A stretch of 40,978 nt of DNA, taken from contig JAUNJG010000014.1 of the NCBI GenBank assembly GCA_030533385.1, positions 1 through 40,978 on the forward strand, written 5' to 3'. The DNA is from Eubacteriales bacterium. Lineage in GTDB: Bacteria > Bacillota > Clostridia > Lachnospirales > Lachnospiraceae. Numbering within the stretch: position 1 is the stretch's first letter; each line of letters begins with the position of its first letter. This document shows, in pieces, positions 1 to 7,910 of the stretch. The position numbers and the translations under genes were made by a program. Under the pieces are notes generated by a model. That model was given only the letters and a program-made list of their open reading frames with translations. It did not search any database and was not told the origin of the DNA.

Positions 1-151
1 CCTCCCCCATAAGGCCGTTTTTTTTTCTTTGTCGCTGTGCTATACTTAAGAAGATGAGCAGGATACTTCTGCCTCAACGGTTGGCGGCAGAGCGCAGCGC
101 TTTTTGCCGCCGGACGATTAAAAAATTTGACTGGAAAGCAGGTATAAGACT
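1..151 (+). promoter_or_regulatory. Upstream region of the shikimate dehydrogenase gene
   Basis: A run of nine T after AAGGCCG (12-26) looks like the 3' end of a terminator whose other half lies outside the window. A TATACT box at 42-47 could be a -10 element, but no good -35 is visible. A stem-loop with arms GGCGGCA (83-89) and TGCCGCC (105-111) lies in the presumed leader and lacks a T-tract. The ribosome binding site before the ATG at 152 is weak (AGCAGG, 11 bases away). Confidence 0.3.
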
Positions 152-1021
152 ATGGATTACCAAATTACCGGTACTACGGTACTGACAGGACTTTTGGGGA
201 GCCCTGTGGCTCACAGCATCTCCCCTCTGATGCACAATGAAAGCTTTCGCGCTCTGGGACTTGATTACGCCTATCTTTGTTTCGACGTGGGAACCGACGG
301 ACTTGCGGCCGCCGTGGAGGGACTGCGGGCCATGGGGGCAAGAGGATGGAACGCCACCATGCCGGACAAGAACCTGATGTGCAAGCTGGCCGATCGTCTC
401 TCCCCCGCCTCGGAAATCAGCGGGGCGGTCAACACCATCGTCAATGACAACGGCGTGCTGACAGGCTACACCACCGACGGCATCGGCTACATGCGCTCCG
501 CCGAGGAGGCGGGCTTTCACCTGCCGGGCAAAATCATGACGCTGCTGGGAGGCGGAGGAGCCGCCACCGCCATCCTGGTGCAGGCCGCCCTGGACGGCAT
601 GAAGGAAATCCGCGTCTTCAACATCAAGGACGCCTTTTATGACCGCCTCGTCTCCCTGGCAGCGCAGCTTAACGAGCGAACTTCCTGCCGCGTCACAGTA
701 CATCCGCTGCCAGACGACAGGGCGCTTCGCACCTCCATCGAGGAGAGCCATATCCTGACGAACGGAACGGGGGTGGGCATGGCGCCGCACACGGATGCCT
801 GCATCCTGCCCGACGACTCCTTCCTGCGCCCGGATCTCATCGTCTCCGACGTGATCTACAATCCACGGGAGACGAAGCTTCTCTCCATGGCAAAAGAAAA
901 AGGCTGTCCTTACTTTAACGGCCTTCACATGCTCTTATATCAGGGGGCGGCGTCCTTCGAGCTTTGGACAGGACAAAAAATGCCGGTGGAACTGATCAAA
1001 GAAAAATATTTCAAAGAATGA
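152..1021 (+). CDS. aroE: Shikimate/quinate dehydrogenase, YdiB-like AroE family
   Basis: 289 aa, the normal length of the family. It would interconvert 3-dehydroshikimate and shikimate (or the quinate pair) with NAD(P)H in the cytoplasm. Visible features: the substrate loop SPVAHSISPLMHN (17-29) with Ser22 and Ser24; GWNATMPDK with the likely catalytic Lys73, where classical AroE has NVTxPxK; TTDG with Asp109; and the dinucleotide-binding GGGGAA (133-138). The AINTIVND-like stretch and the tail LLYQGAASFELWTG resemble E. coli YdiB more than E. coli AroE, as remembered. No other shikimate-pathway gene is nearby, so a catabolic quinate/shikimate role is as likely as a biosynthetic one. It is the only plus-strand gene in the first 16 kb. 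Confidence 0.9.
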   Translation: MDYQITGTTVLTGLLGSPVAHSISPLMHNESFRALGLDYAYLCFDVGTDGLAAAVEGLRAMGARGWNATMPDKNLMCKLADRLSPASEISGAVNTIVNDNGVLTGYTTDGIGYMRSAEEAGFHLPGKIMTLLGGGGAATAILVQAALDGMKEIRVFNIKDAFYDRLVSLAAQLNERTSCRVTVHPLPDDRALRTSIEESHILTNGTGVGMAPHTDACILPDDSFLRPDLIVSDVIYNPRETKLLSMAKEKGCPYFNGLHMLLYQGAASFELWTGQKMPVELIKEKYFKE

Positions 1022-1045
1022 GTGCAAATGCCAGGATAAAAACAA

Positions 1046-1120
1046 CCCTTCCGGCGGTGATGAATCTGCCGGGAGGGCTGCATGACAAAAAGGCCGCTGC
1101 CAAATGGCAACGACCTTTTA
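1046..1120. terminator. Hairpins between convergent genes
   Basis: Two inverted repeats separate the plus-strand aroE-like gene from the minus-strand sipW gene. The first has 10-bp arms at 1046-1055 and 1068-1077. The second, 1086-1120, has arms AAAAGG...TGCCA and TGGCA...CCTTTT with two mismatches and an A-tract/T-tract at its ends, so it can work as a terminator on both strands. Confidence 0.65.
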
Positions 1121-1121
1121 T

Positions 1122-2030
1122 TTATGTCTGTCTGGAAGCGACCCTGTTTTCGACGGGCAGAGGCTTCGACTTTTTTGTTTTTTCCGATGGGATGTTGTCC
1201 GGTTTCCTCTTTGGAGAGGATTTCTTTTTTACCAGTCGGCTTTCGGTCGGGCTTTTTGCCGCAGACCCCGCTTTCTTTGGCCGGGCTGCCACAGAACTTT
1301 TCTTCTTTGCCGCAGCCTTTTTCACCGTGCCTGCCGCCGGTGCGCCTTTTGACATCGGTCGCCTCGTTCCGGCCTTCCCTTTTATCGCCTGTCTTTGCGT
1401 GGACTTCCCCGCCACAGGTCTTTTTGAAGGCCCCTTCTTTTTCAGGACGCCTTTCCCGGAAGACTTTCTTTTTTTCAGTCTCACCGGCTCCTCCAGCTTA
1501 TCTCCGTAGATGAGAGACAACAGCTTGTTCATCAAAAAGATGACAATCATCTCCCCGTAATACAGATAGCCGAAGTCACTTTTTAAAAACAGGAAAACCT
1601 TTCCCACCCAGGGGATGTGGAAACGATAGGTTCCGATGATGTCCTCCCTCTTCGTCTCGTAGTAATCCAGCTCCTCTTCCCCTTCCGCATTGGTCCGGTA
1701 GATGATATCTCCTTCCTCATTCACTTCCTTGTGATGGAAATGGTGGGTCAGCACGATGGGATCTCCAAATCGGTCTGCCCGGAAGGTGATGATTTGCCCG
1801 GGCTGCAGATGCAGCGTCTCATCGGGCTTCGTCCTTCGCGTCACTACGAGAGAAAACACGGGAATCCGAGGTTCCATACTGTCCGTCAGCACCACATACA
1901 TCTGGTGCCCGCTGTACTCGGAAATCTTTTCAGGAAAAAGAAGAGCCAGAACGCCTGCGGCAACACACACTCCGAGAAAGAGGTAGTGAAGCAACTTCGG
2001 TTTTTGTAATCTTCTTTTTCGTTTTAACAT
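1122..2030 (-). CDS. sipW: Signal peptidase I, SipW (ER-like) type, with long basic C-terminal tail
   Basis: 302 aa. It cleaves signal peptides of exported proteins at the outer face of the membrane. One membrane segment lies at about 14-32 and a second at about 153-175, enclosing the catalytic domain. The nucleophile is Ser51 in TDSMEP. The second catalytic residue is probably His96 in VLTHHF, as in the Ser/His SipW/ER class rather than the Ser/Lys LepB class. After the second membrane segment comes an unusual tail of about 118 residues (185-302) made almost entirely of Lys, Arg, Ala, Ser, Pro and Gly; typical SipW proteins end near residue 190. By topology the tail should be cytoplasmic. 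The gene follows a TasA-like substrate gene by 53 bases, the common SipW-substrate pairing. Confidence 0.88.
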   Translation of the reverse strand: MLKRKRRLQKPKLLHYLFLGVCVAAGVLALLFPEKISEYSGHQMYVVLTDSMEPRIPVFSLVVTRRTKPDETLHLQPGQIITFRADRFGDPIVLTHHFHHKEVNEEGDIIYRTNAEGEEELDYYETKREDIIGTYRFHIPWVGKVFLFLKSDFGYLYYGEMIVIFLMNKLLSLIYGDKLEEPVRLKKRKSSGKGVLKKKGPSKRPVAGKSTQRQAIKGKAGTRRPMSKGAPAAGTVKKAAAKKKSSVAARPKKAGSAAKSPTESRLVKKKSSPKRKPDNIPSEKTKKSKPLPVENRVASRQT

Positions 2031-2083
2031 ATAATATCAGACAAATGTATCTTATTCCGGCGTGTTATCAGTTATTACTGTAG

Positions 2084-2662
2084 TTATTCTACTACTTCTT
2101 CCCCAGCCGTTCCAACCAGCGTGCCTTGTACGGTCACTGTCAGATCACCTACTTCATCCCACTCTTCATTGGTTTTAGAGCCCCCATTCTCACCTTGTAC
2201 TTTTGGCACTAAGTGTACTATATATGTAGCATCTCCCTCTTTAACAGTACTATCCTGGTAAGTCGAAGAGTCAGTCTTCAAACCTTTTAAAGGAGTATTA
2301 GGCGCAAGACTGTCTGCTGCCTTCTCCTCAACAGTTATTATAAAGTCTTTTTCAGATACTTGAATGCTTCCGTCTACGTTTTGACCTTTAACTGTTGGTT
2401 TAATCTGTAAAGCACCTATTTTTTTATCCACATGATTTACATTAAACGTTGCCTCAGCATCTACTGTAGCAAAGTCATCTAACTGCCTTGTATCAGCATT
2501 ATTCGACATCGTTGGCTGAGTAGCTTTTATAATTACCGGTTTATCCAAACCTATAGTATTTGACTGAGAATCTGTCACCTTATCCCACTGTGCGTACGTT
2601 CCTGCCGTCGCTGCCACCATCATGCAAGATGTCAACATTGTCAAGGCTGTTCTTTTTTTCAT
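2084..2662 (-). CDS. Secreted TasA/CalY-like protein, probable SipW substrate
   Basis: 192 aa. The start at 2662 is chosen because AGGAAAGGGG lies just upstream and the protein then begins with a SipW-cognate type signal peptide: MKKR, a hydrophobic stretch to about residue 21, then GTYAQW. This resembles the TYAxF/W motif of TasA/CalY fibre proteins. The mature part is acidic, rich in Thr, Asp, Val and Lys, lacks Cys after the signal, and looks like one beta-rich extracellular domain. Base composition is more AT-rich than the neighbours. Known family members form biofilm fibres or spore-associated material; the role here is inferred only from the signal and from adjacent sipW. An in-frame ATG at 2821 would add 53 residues before the signal peptide and is not favoured. 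Confidence 0.75.
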   Translation of the reverse strand: MKKRTALTMLTSCMMVAATAGTYAQWDKVTDSQSNTIGLDKPVIIKATQPTMSNNADTRQLDDFATVDAEATFNVNHVDKKIGALQIKPTVKGQNVDGSIQVSEKDFIITVEEKAADSLAPNTPLKGLKTDSSTYQDSTVKEGDATYIVHLVPKVQGENGGSKTNEEWDEVGDLTVTVQGTLVGTAGEEVVE

Positions 2663-2900
2663 AGTTCTATACCCCTTTCCTCGGACTCTCCGTCCTTTCC
2701 ATGTTCTGTTGTCACCGGACACTCCCCACGGCGACAACCGGAGAACACCTGCCTCTGCCACCACTGCGTCTTTCCATGTCATCGGACACGGCAATGCCTC
2801 AGTGTTCGCAAGGCATCTCATACCATTCTCCCATGTCCTGCGCTGCGGTTAATATCTTCACGCTGACTTTATTTATATTTCTTATGTATTTATCATAACA
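2663..2900 (-). promoter_or_regulatory. Structured, GC-rich 5' leader of the SipW substrate gene
   Basis: Read on the minus strand this stretch folds into consecutive hairpins: arms ATGCCT/AGGCAT (about 2795-2818), CCGTGTC/GACATGG (about 2775-2794), a long compound stem GTTCT+GTTGTC with GACAAC+AGAAC (2703-2746), and GGAC/GTCC close to the ribosome binding site. Upstream (2860-2960) the DNA becomes AT-rich, as expected for a promoter, but I cannot assign -35 and -10 boxes with confidence. No known riboswitch core was recognised. The rest of the 2663-3004 gap holds only the LysR terminator. Confidence 0.4.
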
Positions 2901-2970
2901 TAAAGTCGAAAAAGGGATAAATATATGTTTTGCTGTAAGAAGCTATATCATTTTTGATATATCTTAGGGT

Positions 2971-3003
2971 AAAAAGAAACTGCGGACGGAAAAAGTGTCC
3001 TGC
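2971..3003 (-). terminator. Terminator of the LysR gene
   Basis: On the minus strand a short stem (GC plus GGAC paired with GTCC plus GC, one bulged base) is followed by TTTCTTTTT, directly after the LysR stop codon. Confidence 0.6.
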
Positions 3004-3004
3004 C

Positions 3005-3943
3005 CTACAGAGAGAAATCTTTGAGCTGGTAGGCGTCCTGCACCAAATTTAAGAAGGTGATGGCGGTGTCGGGCAAGGCGCTTTGCCGCCCGTTTCCCTT
3101 GCAGAGAAAGACGAAGTTCTGACAGACTTCTCCTCCCTCCAGCCGCACGCTCTCTATGGAGGAGTTGGAAAGCTCCTCAATCTGCCAGCGGTTTCCCACC
3201 AGATACCCTCCCTGGTAGCGCAAAATCTGGAGCATGGCGTGGTAGTTGGTCACTGTGATGGTCTTTTGGGAAACTTGCTGGGTAATGTGTTCTTCATGCA
3301 TGAGCAGATTCAGATTGGCAAAAAAATCATGGGGTGGATGGATGTAGACGTAGTCTGCCAAATCCTCGGTTCGCACGGAATCCCTGCCCGCCAGCTCGTG
3401 ATCTTTGTGGACGTGAATGTAGGTTTCCGAGCGATCCCACACCTTTGCCTCCAGGTTGTGCGTTTCCGTCATCTTTAAAAACATGGGCATCTGGCGGTCG
3501 TTTAACACAAGGAGGGCAAAATCCGAGGTGCCCTCCGCCACCTCCTTCAACGCCTGCTCCGCCGCAGTCTCGTGAAAGCAGATTTCCAGATTGTCTGCCT
3601 GTATTTTCTCCTGGAAGCGCAAGACCAGATTGTCCTTTAAATATAAGTTGCTGACGGACATCTTCAGACTGCTCACCGTGCCGCCATCCCTCACTTCCTT
3701 GAGCCGTTCCAGCATCTCCACCTGTTCCCGGATAGATTTGGCATAATAATAGACCTGCCTGCCAAAGGGGGTCGGCTCCACTCCCTGCACGGAGCGTATG
3801 AGCATCTTTGCGCCAAGCTCCTCCTCCAGCAGATGAATAGAGCGGCTCAGATTCGGCTGAGACAAAAACAGCTTATCCGAGGCAGCGCTGATGCTTCCGC
3901 AGTCCACCACCTCAATAAAATGTTTCAACTGATTTAATTTCAT
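3005..3943 (-). CDS. LysR family transcriptional regulator
   Basis: 312 aa. A DNA-binding winged helix-turn-helix occupies residues 1-60 (KHFIEVVDCGSISAASDKL, then LSQPNLSRSIHLLEEELG), followed by a linker helix and a periplasmic-binding-protein-like effector domain (about 90-300). AAGGAG precedes the ATG. It stands alone: its neighbours on both sides belong to other transcription units, so the regulon and ligand cannot be read from context. LysR proteins often control a divergent gene, but none is present here. Confidence 0.93.
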   Translation of the reverse strand: MKLNQLKHFIEVVDCGSISAASDKLFLSQPNLSRSIHLLEEELGAKMLIRSVQGVEPTPFGRQVYYYAKSIREQVEMLERLKEVRDGGTVSSLKMSVSNLYLKDNLVLRFQEKIQADNLEICFHETAAEQALKEVAEGTSDFALLVLNDRQMPMFLKMTETHNLEAKVWDRSETYIHVHKDHELAGRDSVRTEDLADYVYIHPPHDFFANLNLLMHEEHITQQVSQKTITVTNYHAMLQILRYQGGYLVGNRWQIEELSNSSIESVRLEGGEVCQNFVFLCKGNGRQSALPDTAITFLNLVQDAYQLKDFSL

Positions 3944-4046
3944 AAACTCTCCTTCTATGCTTTTCCACAGTGTTTTTCATCGAGAGGGACGAAGGCTTCC
4001 TCGATTTCTGCACACAGGCCTCCTTCTTTCGGCCTGCCCTCCACTC

Positions 4047-4739
4047 TTATTTTCTTCCGTAGTAGGCATCCGCCCGACCGGAGATTTCATTATAGAACAC
4101 GGCCTCCGAGGCGTGAAGGTAGGGCAGCATATAAAAAAAGCCCAGACCCAGACTCAGGATGCCGAGCAAATACCAGCCAAGGAAGCTTACGCGCAGGCAA
4201 AAAAGCTGCCAACGGTTCCCCCTCATAATCTTCTTGGACATCCGCATGGCTTTTCCCACGGAGTATTCCGGTTTTTCTTCCAGAATGTAGGGAACCATGG
4301 CGTAGGAATGTATGGCGATCACGCCGGGAACGACAAAAAGCAGCGTCAGAAAAAACTCACAGGAAAACAGCGCCAGCTTCATGTAGACGGCTCTCCACAT
4401 CTGTCCGAGATGCCGGACGACCATGGCGGGAGATGCCTCTCTGCGGTCAAGGAGGGCCAGATTAAAGTCGATGAATCCAAAGCGGGCCGTCCCTCCCACA
4501 AAAAAATAAAAGAGGGCCAGCGCCGTTCCCCCCAGCAATATCCACAAAAAAAAGTGAGGGATGCCCTCAAAAACCGCCATGGACACTCCCATGCCGACAA
4601 GAAATAACACAATAAAATGCGCCGATGTGCAAAAAGCGCCGAAACCGGCTGCCAGCAAGGTCGCCGCCACCGCCTTCCCCCAGTTTCCTCGAAGGGAATC
4701 CTTTGCAATGTCCCTATACTCTGCTGCTGTCAATTTCAT
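4047..4739 (-). CDS. DUF975 family integral membrane protein
   Basis: 230 aa. The N-terminus (KLTAAEYRDIAKDSLRGNW) is the hallmark of DUF975, after which come several hydrophobic segments (about 22-45, 50-75, 118-140, 150-172, 185-212). The function of the family is not established. An AAGGAGGAG site precedes the ATG. It lies 33 bases after a 61-aa gene and probably shares its mRNA. The 103-base gap to the LysR start holds nothing recognisable. Confidence 0.8.
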   Translation of the reverse strand: MKLTAAEYRDIAKDSLRGNWGKAVAATLLAAGFGAFCTSAHFIVLFLVGMGVSMAVFEGIPHFFLWILLGGTALALFYFFVGGTARFGFIDFNLALLDRREASPAMVVRHLGQMWRAVYMKLALFSCEFFLTLLFVVPGVIAIHSYAMVPYILEEKPEYSVGKAMRMSKKIMRGNRWQLFCLRVSFLGWYLLGILSLGLGFFYMLPYLHASEAVFYNEISGRADAYYGRK

Positions 4740-4772
4740 GTGTGCTCCTCCTTACCATCGGCGTTTTCCTCC

Positions 4773-4958
4773 CTATCCGCAAATATCCCACATTTCCTTT
4801 ACTCTGACGACCTCATTCAGCGTCATGTCCCGGAAAGCCTCGTTCTTTGGCTGGTTGCTCAGGGCATTCGTCTCTTTCCTGTAGGCAATCTCCTCGTTGA
4901 CCTCCTCTATGGTCACTCCTTTTTCTTTTAATAACTTTGCGGCTTCATATCCTCTCAT
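4773..4958 (-). CDS. Small hypothetical protein (61 aa)
   Basis: 61 aa, charged, with no signal or membrane segment and no family recognised. The first 45 residues look helical (MRGYEAAKLLKEKG, then EEVNEEIAYRKE). Reality is supported by a consensus AGGAGG eight bases before the ATG and by tight spacing to the DUF975 gene downstream. It might be a small partner or regulator of that membrane protein, which is inference only. Confidence 0.6.
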   Translation of the reverse strand: MRGYEAAKLLKEKGVTIEEVNEEIAYRKETNALSNQPKNEAFRDMTLNEVVRVKEMWDICG

Positions 4959-5019
4959 CGCATTTACCTCCTATTCGGGCCATCTTTTGCCCTTTTTGAT
5001 TTTTCCTGTCATCTCGTCC

Positions 5020-5046
5020 GGGGAAGTCTCTCTCCGGAACTTCCCC
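5020..5046 (-). terminator. Stem-loop after the anchored protein gene
   Basis: Perfect 8-bp arms GGGGAAGT and ACTTCCCC lie just after the stop at 5055. There is no T-tract, so it may stabilise the 3' end or terminate only weakly. Confidence 0.35.
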
Positions 5047-5054
5047 TCTGTTCT

Positions 5055-5846
5055 CTACTCGGTTCCCAGCAGAAATTTTGAGTAGGAGCGGGGACTTTTC
5101 GTACTGCCGGAGAAGCTACAGGATCGGTACATATACTCCGTGTAGTAAGACACCAGCGTCTTTTCATCTTCGCTGACAGGCACCGGCGTCTTGATGAGCA
5201 TGGTGTAGATGTTGTCACCGTCCACCCGGACTACTTTGTAGACTTCCAGATCTTCTTTCTCAAATCCATCCACAATATAGAGGGCAGAACTTCGGTAGAT
5301 GGTGCTGACATTTGACAGCGTATCCGCATCCTCTCCATACTGCGCCGACACCGCATCCCTGGCTGTCTGTCCCTCCGGCTTTGGCTCCTGGGAAAAGAGC
5401 AGCAGAGCGTCATTATCCCTTCCCCGGAAGGCGATGGCATATCTGTCCTCATTTTTTCCGGCGAAGGCCTCCACCTCGTAAAACAAGCGCTTTGGATAGG
5501 CGAAGGAGAACTTTTCTCCCATGTTATCCTCCACGTCCTTTCCGGAGAACCAGTCGTAGTCCTCCTCCAGAAGCACCCGGTGATAGTCCAGCTTTTTCCG
5601 GGAGGTGATGCGGATGCCCCACCGGTCCGCCAGCTTTTCCTCCGGATCCTCCTCCGTACTCTGCTCTCCGGTGTGCTCCTGCTCCACCCAGTCTTCCACA
5701 TCGAGCTTTTGCATCGAATCTGCCTCCGCATATTCCTTTTGGCTGACCATGTACATAAAAACATACAAAAAACCAAACATTCCAAAAAAGGAGATGCAGA
5801 AGGCGACAAATACTTTTTTCATCATTTTTTTCATATGTTCAGACAT
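5055..5846 (-). CDS. Membrane-anchored protein of unknown function
   Basis: 263 aa. A single N-terminal membrane segment (about 12-35, FVAFCISFFGMFGFLYVFMY) after a Lys/Met-rich start suggests an anchor with the bulk outside. Residues 43-70 are Glu/Asp/Gln-rich and probably disordered. The remaining 190 residues form a soluble domain that I do not recognise, with few Cys. GGGGAG precedes the ATG. It lies nine bases after the EutP-like GTPase and is probably the last gene of the unit that starts with the GH25 lysozyme. Confidence 0.65.
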   Translation of the reverse strand: MSEHMKKMMKKVFVAFCISFFGMFGFLYVFMYMVSQKEYAEADSMQKLDVEDWVEQEHTGEQSTEEDPEEKLADRWGIRITSRKKLDYHRVLLEEDYDWFSGKDVEDNMGEKFSFAYPKRLFYEVEAFAGKNEDRYAIAFRGRDNDALLLFSQEPKPEGQTARDAVSAQYGEDADTLSNVSTIYRSSALYIVDGFEKEDLEVYKVVRVDGDNIYTMLIKTPVPVSEDEKTLVSYYTEYMYRSCSFSGSTKSPRSYSKFLLGTE

Positions 5847-5855
5847 TGTACTCCC

Positions 5856-6380
5856 CTATATTATCTGGCGGCGGTTATCTTTTTCTTCTTCTCCGTCCCC
5901 GAAACCAAGGGTGTCATACCGGGCCTTTGCCTCCTCCCAGGGAAGCACGTCCCTCTCCTCTTTCAGGTAGGAGAGGATGTCCGCAATCCCCTCTCCCGTG
6001 TAGGCGCTCGTGTAAAAGATTTTCCGACAGCCCGCCAAGCTCAGCCACGCCGCCGCCTGCTCCGGTTTCGCCGCCCAATGGTCAATCTTGGTCACAACGC
6101 CCACCACCTCCCGGTTGCACACCGGTGTCAGGTTCGGGGAGTAGAGAGAATAAGGCTCCGTGGCGTCAAGGAGCAGCCCTACCACGTCGGCTTCCGCCGT
6201 GAAAACCGCCAGGGCAGAGATGAGATTTTTGGACTGCAAGTATTCTCCCGGAGTATCGATGATGGCGTCGTAGTGATTGACATACTGGGTTTTATGGTAT
6301 GTAATGGTCTTTCCCTTCATCGCCTGGGTGAGGGTGGTCTTTCCCGCCTCGCTTCGTCCTATGAACATGATTTTACGCAT
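5856..6380 (-). CDS. EutP/PduV-like small GTPase
   Basis: 174 aa from the ATG at 6380, which overlaps the preceding gene by eight bases and suggests coupled translation. Motifs: P-loop GRSEAGKTT (8-16), DTPG (42-45) and TKID (97-100). The short G domain and the GRSEAGKTTL P-loop point to the EutP/PduV family, known mostly from ethanolamine and propanediol microcompartment loci. No shell protein, lyase or other eut/pdu gene is present here. A longer in-frame ORF begins at 6488 but lies mainly inside the upstream gene and would put 36 unrelated residues before the P-loop. Confidence 0.78.
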   Translation of the reverse strand: MRKIMFIGRSEAGKTTLTQAMKGKTITYHKTQYVNHYDAIIDTPGEYLQSKNLISALAVFTAEADVVGLLLDATEPYSLYSPNLTPVCNREVVGVVTKIDHWAAKPEQAAAWLSLAGCRKIFYTSAYTGEGIADILSYLKEERDVLPWEEAKARYDTLGFGDGEEEKDNRRQII

Positions 6381-6654
6381 CTGACATCTGCTCCCGTTTT
6401 TTCCATTCTTCCATACATTCTTTGCTGCAAAAAGTGTGCGTCGTCCCGTCTTTTCCATGGCAGACACAGACATCCTCGTCGTCGTCAAAGGACGTGTCGT
6501 AGCAGTTTTCGCACACGATCATGCCTTCCGTCTCCGCATCAATGAACTCCTGAAACAGGGTATCTATATCCATCAACTGTCTGATGACGCTCTCCACATC
6601 GGCGCCCGTCCTGCTCTCTTTTTTCCCGACAGCATTTTTCTTTTCTTCACCCAA
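6373..6654 (-). CDS. Small Cys-rich, probably zinc-binding protein
   Basis: 93 aa with a TTG start at 6654, supported by AGGAGGAG upstream. The C-terminal half holds six Cys in the pattern CENC (48, 51), CVC (63, 65) and CSKEC (76, 80), with nearby His66 and His73, resembling TRASH/YHS-like zinc fingers. The N-terminal 45 residues look helical and charged. It overlaps the GTPase gene, so the two probably act together; a metal-dependent partner or adaptor is plausible but unproven. Confidence 0.6.
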   Translation of the reverse strand: MGEEKKNAVGKKESRTGADVESVIRQLMDIDTLFQEFIDAETEGMIVCENCYDTSFDDDEDVCVCHGKDGTTHTFCSKECMEEWKKREQMSDA

Positions 6655-6714
6655 TCTGCTCTCCTCCTGTCCGCTGTTTCCCTCCCGGAAGTCTTCTCCT
6701 TCGCCTATCCCGGC

Positions 6715-7785
6715 TTATCTCACCCTGACTGCAACGGTGTTTGAGAAGTCGGAGTACACCGTCACACCTCTTATCTTCCGGCTGATTTTTATTTTAAAGT
6801 AGTATTTTTTCCCTGATTTTAATTTTCTGACCACCGCTTTTCCCTTCCCGGCACCCTTTTTCAGATGCCGCCAGGGGCCTTTTTTCTTTCTTCCATAGTA
6901 AATGTGGCACGTCGTCCCCTTCTTTTTCGGCTTAAAAGACAGTCTGACCGATTTTTTTGCAGCGCGCACCGCCTTTATCCGAGGCTTTAGGAAGCCATGG
7001 TCTGCCATGAGAAAATTCAGGTCGGTTTTGCCCATGATCCCGGCAACCTGCCCCTGGTTCGTCGCCTGCCACATCCGGTAAACGCCTCCGTAGCCGCACC
7101 GGCCGCTGTAATGCGCCACCCACTTCTCTCTCCCGTCAAAGGCCGGACCAATGAGAAGATTGGTGAAGGTGCTGACGCTGGCATAGACGCCCGCCGTGTA
7201 TCCCGCCGCCTCGATGCGGCTGCAAAAAGCCTCGGCAATCTCCTCTCTTTGCTGCGCCGTGGTCCGGGCGAAGATGGAGGGATCCTCGATGTCCAGGTAC
7301 ACGGGATAGGAAAGAACGTGTCCCCGAATCAGCCGCAGCACATGCTCCGCCTCACTGACGGCCCGGCTGACGGAATCGGCGTAAGAATAAAGATAGACAC
7401 CGTAGGGTATCCCCGCCGCCTGACAGCCCGCCGCATTTTCCTGCCATCGGGCGTCGTCCTGCTCCAAAAGGTTCTCCCCGTAGCCGCAGCGGAGAATGGC
7501 AAACTCCACACCGTCATTTTTTACAGCCATCCAGTCGATGGGGCCGTTGTTGCTGCTGACATCGATGCCTCTTGCGATGGCGCCGTTGATGACCGTCCCG
7601 TCTGCGCTGTAATAGGCGTCCCCCTGTCTCGTCCACGGTTCCGCCTGAAAAAGCGCCGCCTTCTGCACGAAGGTCCGACTCCTCCCGGATGTCTCCTCCG
7701 CCCGGGCGGGCAGAGATGTCCCCATCACGACAAGGCACAGGAACAAGCCAAGCAGGCGTCGCCGCATCCGATCACATTTTTCCAT
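6715..7785 (-). CDS. Secreted GH25 lysozyme (N-acetylmuramidase) with C-terminal Fn3-like domain
   Basis: 356 aa. A signal peptide (about 1-29, ending PARAE) is followed by a GH25 domain (about 72-260), which cleaves the beta-1,4 bond between N-acetylmuramic acid and N-acetylglucosamine in peptidoglycan. Catalytic features: GIDVSSNNG with Asp75 and YLDIEDPS with Asp165 and Glu167. The C-terminal 90 residues are basic and resemble a fibronectin type III fold (KSVRLSFKPKKKG, YYFKIKISR). AAAGGAAGGG precedes the ATG. It begins the unit that continues into the Cys-rich protein and GTPase (gap of 60 bases). Confidence 0.9.
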   Translation of the reverse strand: MEKCDRMRRRLLGLFLCLVVMGTSLPARAEETSGRSRTFVQKAALFQAEPWTRQGDAYYSADGTVINGAIARGIDVSSNNGPIDWMAVKNDGVEFAILRCGYGENLLEQDDARWQENAAGCQAAGIPYGVYLYSYADSVSRAVSEAEHVLRLIRGHVLSYPVYLDIEDPSIFARTTAQQREEIAEAFCSRIEAAGYTAGVYASVSTFTNLLIGPAFDGREKWVAHYSGRCGYGGVYRMWQATNQGQVAGIMGKTDLNFLMADHGFLKPRIKAVRAAKKSVRLSFKPKKKGTTCHIYYGRKKKGPWRHLKKGAGKGKAVVRKLKSGKKYYFKIKISRKIRGVTVYSDFSNTVAVRVR

Positions 7786-7910
7786 CGCTTCCCTTCCTTT
7801 CTGTCTGACAGGGACATATCTCCCCTCTCATCTGATATAAGCTTTATTTATTCTACCTTTGAAACCTATCCTTGTCAATCAGGGAAACGATGTTTTCACA
7901 GAAACGACAA

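Noticed and set aside
964-1513. Overlapping plus-strand open frames opposite the 3' part of sipW
   Set aside because: They mirror the Lys-rich codons of the SipW tail (Phe/Leu/Pro-rich products) and lack binding sites or recognisable domains.
2663-2821. N-terminal extension of the TasA-like protein from an ATG at 2821 with a GGGAG upstream
   Set aside because: It would place 53 residues before a clear signal peptide, and the internal start at 2662 has a better binding site.
5856-6654. An ethanolamine or propanediol utilisation locus
   Set aside because: Apart from the EutP-like GTPase there is no shell protein, ammonia-lyase or dehydratase in the window.
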